Part shown: positions 7,219 through 14,352 of the stretch, one piece after another
Layout: the number at the start of each line of letters is the position of its first letter
Position numbering within the stretch: the first letter of the stretch is position 1
DNA from: Sphingomonadaceae bacterium
GTDB taxonomy: Bacteria > Pseudomonadota > Alphaproteobacteria > Sphingomonadales > Sphingomonadaceae
NCBI GenBank assembly: GCA_009923795.1
Contig: RFSU01000029.1
Location: forward strand, 1-15,509
Reading direction: 5' to 3'
DNA length: 15,509 nucleotides
Made by a program: the position numbers and the translations under genes
Notes under the pieces: generated by a model
The model's input: the letters and a program-made list of their open reading frames with translations, nothing else
The model's database searches: none
What the model was told of the DNA's origin: nothing

Positions 7219-7955
7219 TCGCTGTGCCGCACGCCTTTTAACATTCCTTTGATCCCGGGCGTGAACGCCCATTCAAATTCAGGCCACTCTTCTCGCCAGC
7301 GTCGTGCAACGAGCCGTTCACCCGGACGGGCAGCATCATCTAAGATCACCACACCGCCCACAGGTATGCGCGAAAACAGGCAAGACGCCCCTTCTCTGAT
7401 CGTGGGGCCAAGGGCCCATGGCGGACCGTCGATCAGCAACATATCAATGCGATCAGGCACGCCAAAAAGATCATACCAAAGGCCTGACCAAAGGCCGTTC
7501 TCCGCCACGAGGGGCGCATAGCGCACATCCGCATTTAGATCATGATCTGCCAACCAACTGCGGACAGCCGTGACAAAATCCTTGTGCTGATCAAAGCTCA
7601 CCAACCGCCGTTGTCCGCCGATCATCTGCAGCGTGCGCGCCGTGACAAGGGTCGACGCCCCTGCGCCCAGCTCCACTATTGTTTCAGGTTGATGTGTGTT
7701 GATAGCATCGACAATCCGATGCAGAAGCCCGGCATCTGCTTTCCAGCTCCCCAGATGCGGCAAGGCTTCATCCGGAAGGGCCAAACGCGCGAGCAACGCG
7801 GCGCGATCTGCCTTGGTGCCGCCATAGAGGCTTTTCAAAAGCCAGGGCCATTGAACCGCTCCAAAAGCGAGCAGTCGCGCCCAATCAGACGGTGCGCGCG
7901 TGACAGCCACCTCTATCTCGCGCGCGCGCACGGACGTTGCGTTTCTGGACGTCAT
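7215..7955 (-). CDS. Class I SAM-dependent methyltransferase-like protein
   Basis: A 246-residue protein with a Rossmann-type methyltransferase core. Seen: motif I TIVELGAGASTLVTAR (92-107); an acidic residue in LVSFDQHKDF (118-127) at the position that binds the SAM ribose; IDMLLIDGPPW (170-180) with the DGPP motif; and VGGVVILDDAARPGER (199-214). The DGPP and ILDD motifs recall the predicted O-methyltransferases of the class 24 / CmcI-like type. The N-terminal 70 or so residues are not recognisable. The ATG at 7955 was chosen because AAGGAGG lies 10 bases upstream; the open frame reaches 8000. The substrate cannot be deduced. It is convergent with the MFS transporter gene and follows the end of purA on the same strand, but a hairpin lies between. 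Confidence 0.75.
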   Translation of the reverse strand: MTSRNATSVRAREIEVAVTRAPSDWARLLAFGAVQWPWLLKSLYGGTKADRAALLARLALPDEALPHLGSWKADAGLLHRIVDAINTHQPETIVELGAGASTLVTARTLQMIGGQRRLVSFDQHKDFVTAVRSWLADHDLNADVRYAPLVAENGLWSGLWYDLFGVPDRIDMLLIDGPPWALGPTIREGASCLFSRIPVGGVVILDDAARPGERLVARRWREEWPEFEWAFTPGIKGMLKGVRHSD

Positions 7956-7965
7956 GAACGGGATG

Positions 7966-7972
7966 CCTCCTT
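7966..7972 (-). promoter_or_regulatory. Strong ribosome binding site of the methyltransferase gene
   Basis: On the minus strand this reads AAGGAGG, one of the best matches to the anti-Shine-Dalgarno in the window, 10 bases before the ATG at 7955. It decides against the longer frame that begins near 8000. Confidence 0.65.
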
Positions 7973-8040
7973 GCGCGCGCAGACCACATAATCCTTGCAC
8001 ACACCCCGCCTAAAGTCAGAAAATTTCAGTTTCGGGACAG

Positions 8041-8058
8041 GCCGCCGGAAGAGGCGGC
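8041..8058 (-). terminator. GC-rich hairpin after purA
   Basis: GCCGCC (8041-8046) and GGCGGC (8053-8058) enclose a six-base loop, 15 bases beyond the purA stop codon on the minus strand. No clear T-run follows directly. It may end the serC-serA-hisZ-purA transcript, alone or with Rho. Confidence 0.45.
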
Positions 8059-8073
8059 GCGTTGAGCAGCCGC

Positions 8074-9363
8074 TTAATCGCTAAAGGGATCGCGCACCAA
8101 GATTGTGTCTTCCCGCTCAGGACTGGTGGAGACCAAAGCAACCGGGCATTGGATCAGCTCTTCAATGCGGCGGACATATTTGATGGCTTGCGCCGGCAAC
8201 TCTGCCCAGCTGCGCGCGCCTGCTGTTGTTTCGGCCCACCCAACCATTTCTTCATAAATGGGTTCCGCCCGTGCCTGATCGGCGGCATGGGGCGGCAAAT
8301 AGTCATAAACCGTATCACCAATCCGATAGCCAGTGCAGATTTTGAGCGTTTCAAACCCATCCAGCACATCGAGTTTGGTGAGCGCAATTCCAGTGATGCC
8401 CGACACGGCTGCCGATTGGCGCACCAGCACGGAATCAAACCAGCCACAGCGCCGCTTACGCCCTGTGACGGTGCCAAATTCATGTCCGCGCTCACCCAGT
8501 CGCTGGCCAATTTCATTTTCCAGCTCGGTTGGGAAGGGGCCAGAGCCAACGCGCGTGGTATAGGCCTTCACAATCCCCAGCACAAAGCCGACTGACGACG
8601 GACCAAGGCCCGATCCGCCCGAGGCCGTCCCGGCAATGGTGTTGGACGAGGTGACGAACGGATAGGTGCCGTGATCAACATCCAGCAACACACCCTGTGC
8701 ACCTTCGAATAAAACGCGGTCGCCGCGCTTCTTGGCTTGATTGAGCGTGACCCAGACGGGCTTGGCAAAGGGCAGGATGAAATCCGCAATCTCTTTAAGA
8801 TCATTGATCAACCGCGCCCGATCAATGGGCGGCTGGCCAAAGCCGACGCGCAGGGCATCATGGTGCGCGCAGATGCGGTCAAGCTGGGCCTCAAGATCAT
8901 CCAGATGGGCCAGATCGCACACGCGGATCGCCCGCCTGCCAACCTTATCTTCATAAGCCGGGCCAATGCCCCGCCGGGTCGTGCCGATCTTTCCGCTGCC
9001 GCTGGCATCTTCGCGCAGGCCGTCCAGGTCGCGGTGGAAGGGCAGGATGAGCGGCGCATTTTCGGCAATGTGCAAATTGGCGGGCGAAATGGTGACGCCT
9101 TGGCCCTGAAGCTTCGCCACTTCGTCACGGAAATGCCAAGGATCAAGGACAACGCCATTGCCAATGACCGACAATGTGCCCCGGACAATTCCGGACGGGA
9201 GGAGCGAGAGTTTATACGTCTGATCGCCAACAACCAATGTGTGGCCCGCATTATGCCCGCCTTGAAAGCGGACAACGACGTCCGCACGGCTGGCGAGCCA
9301 GTCGACAATCTTTCCCTTGCCCTCATCGCCCCATTGGGCGCCGATCACTGTGACATTGGCCAA
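8074..9363 (-). CDS. purA: Adenylosuccinate synthetase
   Basis: A 429-residue enzyme that joins IMP and aspartate using GTP to make adenylosuccinate, the committed step toward AMP. Seen: IGAQWGDEGKGKIVD (7-21) with the GDEGKGK loop and the general-base Asp at 13; GGHNAGHT (35-42) with the catalytic His41; KIGTTRRGIGPAYEDK (125-140); FEGAQGVLLDVDHGTYPFVT (219-238); and GRKRRCGWFD (301-310). The length is normal. The start is a TTG at 9363, supported by GGAG eight bases upstream and by the canonical N-terminus; the ATG that ends at 9375 is in another frame. It is the last gene of the run serC-serA-hisZ-purA, separated from hisZ by 106 bases. Confidence 0.97.
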   Translation of the reverse strand: MANVTVIGAQWGDEGKGKIVDWLASRADVVVRFQGGHNAGHTLVVGDQTYKLSLLPSGIVRGTLSVIGNGVVLDPWHFRDEVAKLQGQGVTISPANLHIAENAPLILPFHRDLDGLREDASGSGKIGTTRRGIGPAYEDKVGRRAIRVCDLAHLDDLEAQLDRICAHHDALRVGFGQPPIDRARLINDLKEIADFILPFAKPVWVTLNQAKKRGDRVLFEGAQGVLLDVDHGTYPFVTSSNTIAGTASGGSGLGPSSVGFVLGIVKAYTTRVGSGPFPTELENEIGQRLGERGHEFGTVTGRKRRCGWFDSVLVRQSAAVSGITGIALTKLDVLDGFETLKICTGYRIGDTVYDYLPPHAADQARAEPIYEEMVGWAETTAGARSWAELPAQAIKYVRRIEELIQCPVALVSTSPEREDTILVRDPFSD

Positions 9364-9371
9364 GGGATAGT

Positions 9372-9375
9372 CTCC
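9372..9375 (-). promoter_or_regulatory. Ribosome binding site supporting the TTG start of purA
   Basis: GGAG on the minus strand lies eight bases before the TTG at 9363. No in-frame ATG exists near the conserved N-terminus, so this site decides an unusual start codon. Confidence 0.6.
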
Positions 9376-9469
9376 ATGTTTAAGTGGCTGTGCCTGTTGC
9401 GTGCGTTATTGTTATCTCGCCAGCGCGTCCACCCTAAAGAGCAGTCCCGCGAGCAGGAACGCGCTAAAT

Positions 9470-10534
9470 TCAGTCGATTGCAACGGGCCTGCCATTGGAC
9501 AAGATATGCGAACAAATCTGTGCCTCGGCCGTGTCCTCGTCGCTCAGAGCGGCAACCGTCACCCAGCCTTCGGCGCGCAACGCAGCAGCTTTCGATGGCA
9601 ATGTGCCGAGCGGCAGGAACAAGCGCCGCCGCTCTCCCTGCGCCAATCCTGCATCGATCAGAGGATCAATATAGGCTGAAAAGCCAATTGCTGGCTCTTC
9701 GCCCAGCCGATAGCTGCCACCCCGCGCGATTTCGCCAGAGCATTGCGCCGAGAAAAGGGAAAAGCCGAACCAACTTTGATATTCAAAGCCATGCCGCTCG
9801 GTCGGATCAAGGGTCACGCGCACATCTGCGGGCAAAATAGCCACCAGCGCATCGAGTGCGTCAAGCCGGGCCGTCAGCACGCCCTTCTCATCAAAAGCCC
9901 GCAGCCTTGCAGACGCCTCGGCATAGGGGCCAGCGGCTGCAATCAGAGGGCGGAACGCTTCCGACACAGCGGCTGCATCCTTGGCATCTAAGCGCGCCTT
10001 CAAATCGGCTGTATCTGCGCCAGGAAGCAACGTGTCGATCAAGTCTGGCATGGTCAGATCCAGCGTCAGATCGCGTGCGCCAGCATTTTTGAGCGACTCA
10101 ATCGCAACCGTCACCACTTCGGCTACCGCCGCCACACTATCAAGACCGATCAGCTCAGCGCCAACCTGCATCAATTCCCGCTCTGGACGAAGCTGGGTTG
10201 CGCGCAAGGTCACCACCGGGCCGCCATAGCTCAACCGCAAGGGGCGAGGGTGATGGCCCATGCGCCCACGTGCGATACGGCCAATCTGACCCGTAATGTC
10301 GGATCTTATGGCCATTGTTTCCCCCGAAACAGGGTCCACAAAGCGCAACAAATCCCGCGAGGACGTGCCCAGAGCCGCCGTCAGGCTGGCCTCATATTCC
10401 GCCAAGGGCGTCTGAACGCGCTCATAACCATAAGAGGCGACTGTATCGAGAACGCTGCGCACCAGACGCGCAGAGGCATCTGCCTCTGGCGGCAAGCGAT
10501 CACGAAATCCGGTTGGGAGCAATGCTTTGGTCAT
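9470..10534 (-). CDS. hisZ: ATP phosphoribosyltransferase regulatory subunit HisZ
   Basis: A 354-residue paralogue of histidyl-tRNA synthetase that has lost aminoacylation and is needed by the short form of HisG, the first enzyme of histidine synthesis. Seen: LPTGFRDRLPPEADA (6-20), the HisZ/HisS-like opening; TMAIRSDITGQIGRIA (73-88) in the motif 2 region; LSYGGPVVTLR (101-111); and a Gly/Arg-rich motif 3-like stretch SGEIARGGSYRLGEEPAIGF near the C-terminal end of the catalytic-like domain. No anticodon-binding domain follows, which separates it from HisS. I prefer the ATG at 10534, with AAGG seven bases upstream; a GTG at 10540 is possible but too close to that site. It follows serA by 17 bases. 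HisG itself is not in the window. Confidence 0.9.
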   Translation of the reverse strand: MTKALLPTGFRDRLPPEADASARLVRSVLDTVASYGYERVQTPLAEYEASLTAALGTSSRDLLRFVDPVSGETMAIRSDITGQIGRIARGRMGHHPRPLRLSYGGPVVTLRATQLRPERELMQVGAELIGLDSVAAVAEVVTVAIESLKNAGARDLTLDLTMPDLIDTLLPGADTADLKARLDAKDAAAVSEAFRPLIAAAGPYAEASARLRAFDEKGVLTARLDALDALVAILPADVRVTLDPTERHGFEYQSWFGFSLFSAQCSGEIARGGSYRLGEEPAIGFSAYIDPLIDAGLAQGERRRLFLPLGTLPSKAAALRAEGWVTVAALSDEDTAEAQICSHILSNGRPVAID

Positions 10535-10551
10535 GCGCACGCCTTAACAGA

Positions 10552-12135
10552 TCAGAACTTTAATGCCTTAACAGTTTTCACACCGGCAAGCTTACAGGCA
10601 TCCCACAAAACGGGTTCCGGGATGGCGTGGTCCATGGAGAGCAGCAGAACCGCCTCCCCACCTGCTGTGCGGCGGCCAAGATGGAAGGTGCCGATGTTGA
10701 GGCCGTTTTGGCCCAACAACGTCCCAATCGACCCGATAAAGCCGGGCGCATCTTCATTGACGATGTAGAGCATATGCCCATCCAGATCAGCCTCGATATT
10801 AATCCCGAACATATCGACCAGACGCGGCGTTGTGTTGTTGAACAACGTGCCTGCGACCGAGCGGTCCCCCTGACTGGTGGCCACCGTCACGCGGATGAGC
10901 GTGTGATACACGCCTTCGCGATCATGACGGATTTCACGCACATCAAGGCCCCGTTCCTTCGCAAGGAAGGGTGCGTTGACCATGTTCACCGTGTCAGAAT
11001 AGCGGCGCATCAGGCCCGCAAGGACAGCGCCTGTAATGGGCTTGATATTCAGCTGCGCTGCCGCCCCTTCGACTTCGATGGAAATCTGGGTGAGATTGTC
11101 ATGCGCAAGCTGGCCAACCAGCGAGCCGAGTTTCTCGGCAAGCGCCATATAGGGCTTGAGCTTGGGCGCTTCTTCGGCCGAAAGTGAGGGCATGTTGAGG
11201 GCATTGGTGACGCCACCATTGACCAGATAATCGGCCATCTGCTCTGCCACCTGAAGCGCGACATTCACCTGTGCTTCGGTGGTCGAGGCTCCAAGATGCG
11301 GCGTGCAGATGAAATTGGGTGTGCCGAACAGCGGCGATTCCTTGGCGGGTTCCACCGCGAACACATCAAGCGCGGCCCCAGCGACTTGCCCGCTGTCGAG
11401 CGCGTCTTTCAAGGCGGCTTCATCAATCAGGCCACCGCGCGCGCAGTTGATGATCCGCACGCCCTTTTTGGCCTTAGCCAGATTTTCACGGCTCAGGATA
11501 TTGCGAGTCTGATCGGTCAGCGGCGTGTGCAGCGTGATGAAATCTGCCTTGGCCAAAAGCGTGTTTAGGTCCGCCTTTTCAACGCCCATTTCAATGGCGC
11601 GTTCTGGCGTCAAAAAGGGATCAAAGGCGACAACCTTCATCCGCAGGCCCAAGGCCCGCGTGGCGACGATGGAGCCGATATTGCCCGCACCAATCAGGCC
11701 CAAAGTCTTGCCCGTGACCTCAACGCCCATAAAGCCATTTTTCGGCCACAGGCCCGCTTGCGTCTGCGCATTGGCTTCTGGGATTTGGCGGGCGAGGGCG
11801 AACATAAGTGCAATGGCATGTTCTGCGGTTGTGATCGAATTGCCGAACGGCGTGTTCATGACGACAACGCCCTTGGCCGAGGCCGCCGGAATATCGACAT
11901 TATCAACGCCAATGCCGGCGCGACCAATGACCTTCAAATTGTCGCAAGCATCAAGGATCGCCGGCGTCACCTTGGTCGAGGAGCGAATGGCAAGGCCATC
12001 ATATTTACCGATGATCTTGATCAACTCTTCGGGCGAGAGGCCGGTAATTTCATCCACCTCACAGCCGCGTTCACGGAAGATGGCGGCGGCATTGGGATCC
12101 ATTTTGTCGGAAATGAGAACTTTAGGTTTGGTCAT
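10552..12135 (-). CDS. serA: D-3-phosphoglycerate dehydrogenase, long form
   Basis: A 527-residue NAD-dependent dehydrogenase that oxidises 3-phosphoglycerate to 3-phosphohydroxypyruvate, the first step of serine synthesis. Seen: GRAGIGVDNVD (71-81); the Rossmann motif LGLIGAGNIGS (145-155); the catalytic set Arg233 (in NCARGGLID), Glu262 (in VEP) and His280 (in TPHLGAST). A roughly 130-residue intervening allosteric-substrate-binding type domain follows the catalytic core, and then a C-terminal ACT domain from about 455 (LYIVNEDAPGFIGSIGTLLG). This is the long type known from Mycobacterium and many alphaproteobacteria; ACT domains commonly bind serine for feedback control. The ATG at 12135 has AAGGA upstream. 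It is separated from serC by a palindromic repeat and lies 17 bases before hisZ. Confidence 0.97.
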   Translation of the reverse strand: MTKPKVLISDKMDPNAAAIFRERGCEVDEITGLSPEELIKIIGKYDGLAIRSSTKVTPAILDACDNLKVIGRAGIGVDNVDIPAASAKGVVVMNTPFGNSITTAEHAIALMFALARQIPEANAQTQAGLWPKNGFMGVEVTGKTLGLIGAGNIGSIVATRALGLRMKVVAFDPFLTPERAIEMGVEKADLNTLLAKADFITLHTPLTDQTRNILSRENLAKAKKGVRIINCARGGLIDEAALKDALDSGQVAGAALDVFAVEPAKESPLFGTPNFICTPHLGASTTEAQVNVALQVAEQMADYLVNGGVTNALNMPSLSAEEAPKLKPYMALAEKLGSLVGQLAHDNLTQISIEVEGAAAQLNIKPITGAVLAGLMRRYSDTVNMVNAPFLAKERGLDVREIRHDREGVYHTLIRVTVATSQGDRSVAGTLFNNTTPRLVDMFGINIEADLDGHMLYIVNEDAPGFIGSIGTLLGQNGLNIGTFHLGRRTAGGEAVLLLSMDHAIPEPVLWDACKLAGVKTVKALKF

Positions 12136-12154
12136 GTCACTAATCCTTTTCGAC

Positions 12155-12229
12155 CGTCATGCTGAACTTGTTTCAGGGTCCTTCGTCACGAGAGGTGCGA
12201 ATGGATGCTGAAACAAGTTCAGCATGACG
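12155..12229. repeat. 75-base palindromic intergenic repeat (REP-like)
   Basis: Arms of 22 bases at 12155-12176 and 12208-12229 are perfect reverse complements. The right arm begins CTGAAACAAGTTCAGC and ends ATGACG. The 31-base centre can pair further (TCC at 12179-12181 with GGA at 12203-12205). No second copy is present in the window. From memory, arms of this sequence are frequent in intergenic regions of sphingomonad genomes. It fills most of the 110 bases between the serC stop and the serA start. Confidence 0.85.
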
Positions 12230-12245
12230 ACATATAATGAGAACG

Positions 12246-13376
12246 TCAGGCGGCCTTCATTTGGGCATAAGCCCAATCGAGCCAGGGGCCGAGAGCCACA
12301 ATATCGGCTGTATCGACGGTGGCGCCGCACCAGATACGCAGGCCCGGCGGGGCATCGCGATATCCGGCAATGTCATAGGCCGCCCCTTCGGCATCAAGCA
12401 GAGCGGAAAATTTCTTGATGAAATCTTCATCCGCACCCTCAACCGTCAGGCAGACCGAGGTCCGCGAGCGGGTGGCCGGATCCACCGCCAAATGGCCGAG
12501 CCAGTCCCGATCTGCCAAAATCTTATCAAGCGCGGCGGCATTGGCATTGGATCGCGCCATAAGCCCGTTTAGCCCACCAAGAGACTGAGCCCATTCCAGC
12601 GCGAAGATGACATCTTCAACCGCGAGCATGGAGGGGGTGTTGATGGTTTCCCCCTTGAAAATGCCTTCGATCAGCTTGCCGCCCTTTGTCATGCGGAAAA
12701 TCTTGGGCAGCGGCCAGGCGGGCGTATAGCTTTCGAGACGCTCAACCGCGCGCGGACCCAGAATCAGGATGCCATGTGCGCCTTCTCCGCCCAGAACCTT
12801 TTGCCAAGAAAAGGTCGTCACATCGAGCTTGTCCCAAGGCATGTCATAGGCAAAGACAGCCGAGGTTGCGTCGGCAAAGGTCAGGCCCGTTCGATCATCG
12901 GCAATCCAATCCCCATTGGGGACGCGCACGCCAGAGGTGGTGCCATTCCAAGTGAAGACAACATCATGCTCAGGATCCACCGTCGATAAATCGGGCAGCG
13001 CGCCATAGGGTGCCTTCACCACAATGGCATCGAGCTTCAGCTGCTTGACGGCATCTGTCACCCAGCCTTCGCCAAAGCTTTCCCAGGCCAGCATGGTGAC
13101 GGGCCGCGCGCCGAGCATCGACCACATAGCCATTTCCACAGCGCCCGTATCTGAGCCGGCAACAATGCCGATGCGATGGGTGTCTGGGACTTGCAGAACC
13201 GCGCGTGTCAGATCGATCGCCAATTGCAGGCGCGACTTGCCAATCTTGGCACGGTGTGACCGGCCGAGTGAGTCGGTTTTGAGTTTGGATGCATCCCAAC
13301 CCGGCGGCTTGGCGCAGGGGCCGGATGAAAAAAACGGGCGCGCAGGCAGCGCAACTGGCTTCGAAATATTCGTCAT
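12246..13376 (-). CDS. serC: Phosphoserine aminotransferase
   Basis: A 376-residue PLP-dependent class V aminotransferase that makes phosphoserine from 3-phosphohydroxypyruvate and glutamate, the step after SerA. Seen: RPFFSSGPCAKPPGW (13-27) at the N-terminus; GSDTGAVEMAMWSMLG (74-89); FTWNGTTSGVRVPNG (141-155); ADATSAVFAYDMPW (168-181); and the PLP lysine in TFSWQKVLGGEGAHG (188-202), Lys193. This is the alphaproteobacterial SerC type, distinguishable from the enterobacterial one by the HRAKIGKSRL stretch. The ATG at 13376 has AAGGAG seven bases upstream. The frame is open to 13547, but that part covers the leader and does not resemble SerC. It is the first gene of the serC-serA-hisZ-purA run. 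Confidence 0.96.
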   Translation of the reverse strand: MTNISKPVALPARPFFSSGPCAKPPGWDASKLKTDSLGRSHRAKIGKSRLQLAIDLTRAVLQVPDTHRIGIVAGSDTGAVEMAMWSMLGARPVTMLAWESFGEGWVTDAVKQLKLDAIVVKAPYGALPDLSTVDPEHDVVFTWNGTTSGVRVPNGDWIADDRTGLTFADATSAVFAYDMPWDKLDVTTFSWQKVLGGEGAHGILILGPRAVERLESYTPAWPLPKIFRMTKGGKLIEGIFKGETINTPSMLAVEDVIFALEWAQSLGGLNGLMARSNANAAALDKILADRDWLGHLAVDPATRSRTSVCLTVEGADEDFIKKFSALLDAEGAAYDIAGYRDAPPGLRIWCGATVDTADIVALGPWLDWAYAQMKAA

Positions 13377-13381
13377 ATAGT

Positions 13382-13436
13382 CTCTCCTTACAGAGAGCAC
13401 GCGCGGCGTTGGGACCGCGTGGCCCGTTGCCGCTCT
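13382..13436 (-). promoter_or_regulatory. serC leader: structured 5' RNA covering the ribosome binding site
   Basis: Read on the minus strand, two hairpins precede serC. The first has an outer stem GCGGC (13433-13429) with GCCGC (13407-13403), a symmetrical AAC/AAC internal loop, and an inner stem GGGCC (13425-13421) with GGUCCC (13416-13411). The second pairs CUCUC (13397-13393) with GAGAG (13386-13382) around a six-base loop, and GAGAG is part of the AAGGAGAG ribosome binding site. Position and layout fit the serC leader, a putative cis-regulatory RNA known from alphaproteobacteria whose last stem covers the ribosome binding site (from memory). The signal it responds to is not established. 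Confidence 0.7.
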
Positions 13437-13636
13437 TAGAGGCCGGTCTTTCGAAGTCAAGCGAATAGCATTGATAAAGCAGGTTAGGGCTGACGCCCAG
13501 AATACCGCCAGAAAACACACCCACATCAATGCATAATGCCCAGCCATGCGGAGCGTTTATGCAGTCTGCTTGTTATGCCTTGGACAACCAAAAAGGGTCG
13601 CAAACCATCTTTAACTTTTTGGATGAGGCACATTTC

Positions 13637-14296
13637 ATGCACAGATATAAACTTTGTTTCGCGGCCATCATGGGCATGGCCGGCGCGATTGCCCCTGCTC
13701 AGGCGGCGACCGTTTTCCTGAACAATGGGGCCCCTTATGCCGAAGTGGTTCATGCCAATTCGGCAGGCTCTGGCACCACGCTCAACACGTTGACAAAGCC
13801 CGGTGCAATCCCGGTTGCCCTGAGCGCAGCCGATGGCATTGATGCCGGCAATGGCAATGGCGTTGCGATTATTAAGGGACTGGGGAGCGGCAATGGCAAC
13901 GGCTTTTCTGCGTTGCTCATTGATCCTTCAACCGGCTTTAGTGTGATGCAGTTCAAGATTGAGGATTTTGCCAATCAACGCGCTCGCAATCTGAACATCA
14001 AGGTCAACTTTGTCGGCGGCGGATCGCAAATCTTCAGCGGCTTTGGCCTGCCGTCGAACAGCAAGATTGATGTGATGGCCGGAGCAAACGAAGTGCTGGA
14101 CAGCATTGAGCTTTATGGTCTGGTCAATCAGGCTGGCGGTTCGTTGAAGTTCAAGGACGTGAAACAGATCTCTTTTGATCCCGTCATGTCCGGCATTCCC
14201 GAACCGGCAAGCTGGGCGATGATGCTGGCAGGCTTTGGCTTGGTTGGGGGTGCTGCGCGCCGCCGCCGGAGTGGGGCTGCCCTCATCTCTGCCTGA
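13637..14296 (+). CDS. Secreted PEPxxWA-CTERM sorting domain protein
   Basis: A 219-residue exported protein. Seen: a Sec-type signal at 1-23 (MHRYK, a hydrophobic core, then APAQA before ATVF); a Gly/Asn-rich stretch with two GNGNG units (71-75 and 85-89); a mostly beta-like middle; and a C-terminal sorting tail, PEPASWA at 188-194, a hydrophobic segment to about 206, then RRRR at 208-211. This tripartite tail is the PEPxxWA variant of PEP-CTERM, typical of Sphingomonadales, and should be cut by an exosortase, leaving the protein at the cell surface or in extracellular matrix. The body belongs to no family I recognise. The ATG at 13637 has GAGG eight bases upstream and places the signal peptide at the N-terminus; the frame extends to 13529 but would bury it. 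The only cysteine lies in the signal peptide (residue 7). Confidence 0.85.
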   Translation: MHRYKLCFAAIMGMAGAIAPAQAATVFLNNGAPYAEVVHANSAGSGTTLNTLTKPGAIPVALSAADGIDAGNGNGVAIIKGLGSGNGNGFSALLIDPSTGFSVMQFKIEDFANQRARNLNIKVNFVGGGSQIFSGFGLPSNSKIDVMAGANEVLDSIELYGLVNQAGGSLKFKDVKQISFDPVMSGIPEPASWAMMLAGFGLVGGAARRRRSGAALISA

Positions 14297-14315
14297 TCCA
14301 TAAAGGCCAAGCGAT

Positions 14316-14352
14316 GAAGAAGGGGGCTGGTGCATTCCTGCTCCCTTTTTCT
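14316..14352 (+). terminator. Intrinsic terminator of the PEPxxWA gene, possibly bidirectional
   Basis: GGGGGC (14322-14327) pairs with GCTCCC (14340-14345), with one G-U pair, around a 12-base loop that has a further GG/CC pairing. An A-rich run (GAAGAA) precedes the stem and TTTTTCTTT follows it, the classic arrangement on the plus strand. On the minus strand it starts directly after the tamB stop and is followed by TTCTTC, so it may serve both converging genes. Confidence 0.75.

Noticed and set aside
9412..9495. Possible 27-residue hydrophobic peptide on the minus strand overlapping the end of hisZ (starts MAGPLQSTEF)
   Set aside because: No ribosome binding site and no comparison available; too short to separate from chance.
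8737..9840. Long open frame of 367 codons on the plus strand opposite purA and hisZ
   Set aside because: It lies antisense to two well-conserved genes, spans their junction and has Arg/Gln-rich low-meaning content typical of GC-rich shadow frames.
11525..12211. Open frame of 228 codons on the plus strand opposite the 5' part of serA
   Set aside because: It is antisense to the conserved NAD-binding domain and runs into the palindromic repeat; no ribosome binding site or protein family.
12233..12238. Perfect TATAAT on the plus strand beside the palindromic repeat
   Set aside because: No acceptable -35 sequence at the right distance, and it would transcribe antisense into serC.
13432..13460. 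Possible serC promoter, TTGACT (minus strand, 13460-13455) with TAAGAG 16 bases downstream
   Set aside because: The -10 is poor and the predicted start would fall inside the leader's first hairpin.
13377..13547. In-frame upstream extension of SerC with a hydrophobic, membrane-like start
   Set aside because: It covers the RNA leader; the ATG at 13376 has a strong ribosome binding site and begins the normal SerC N-terminus.
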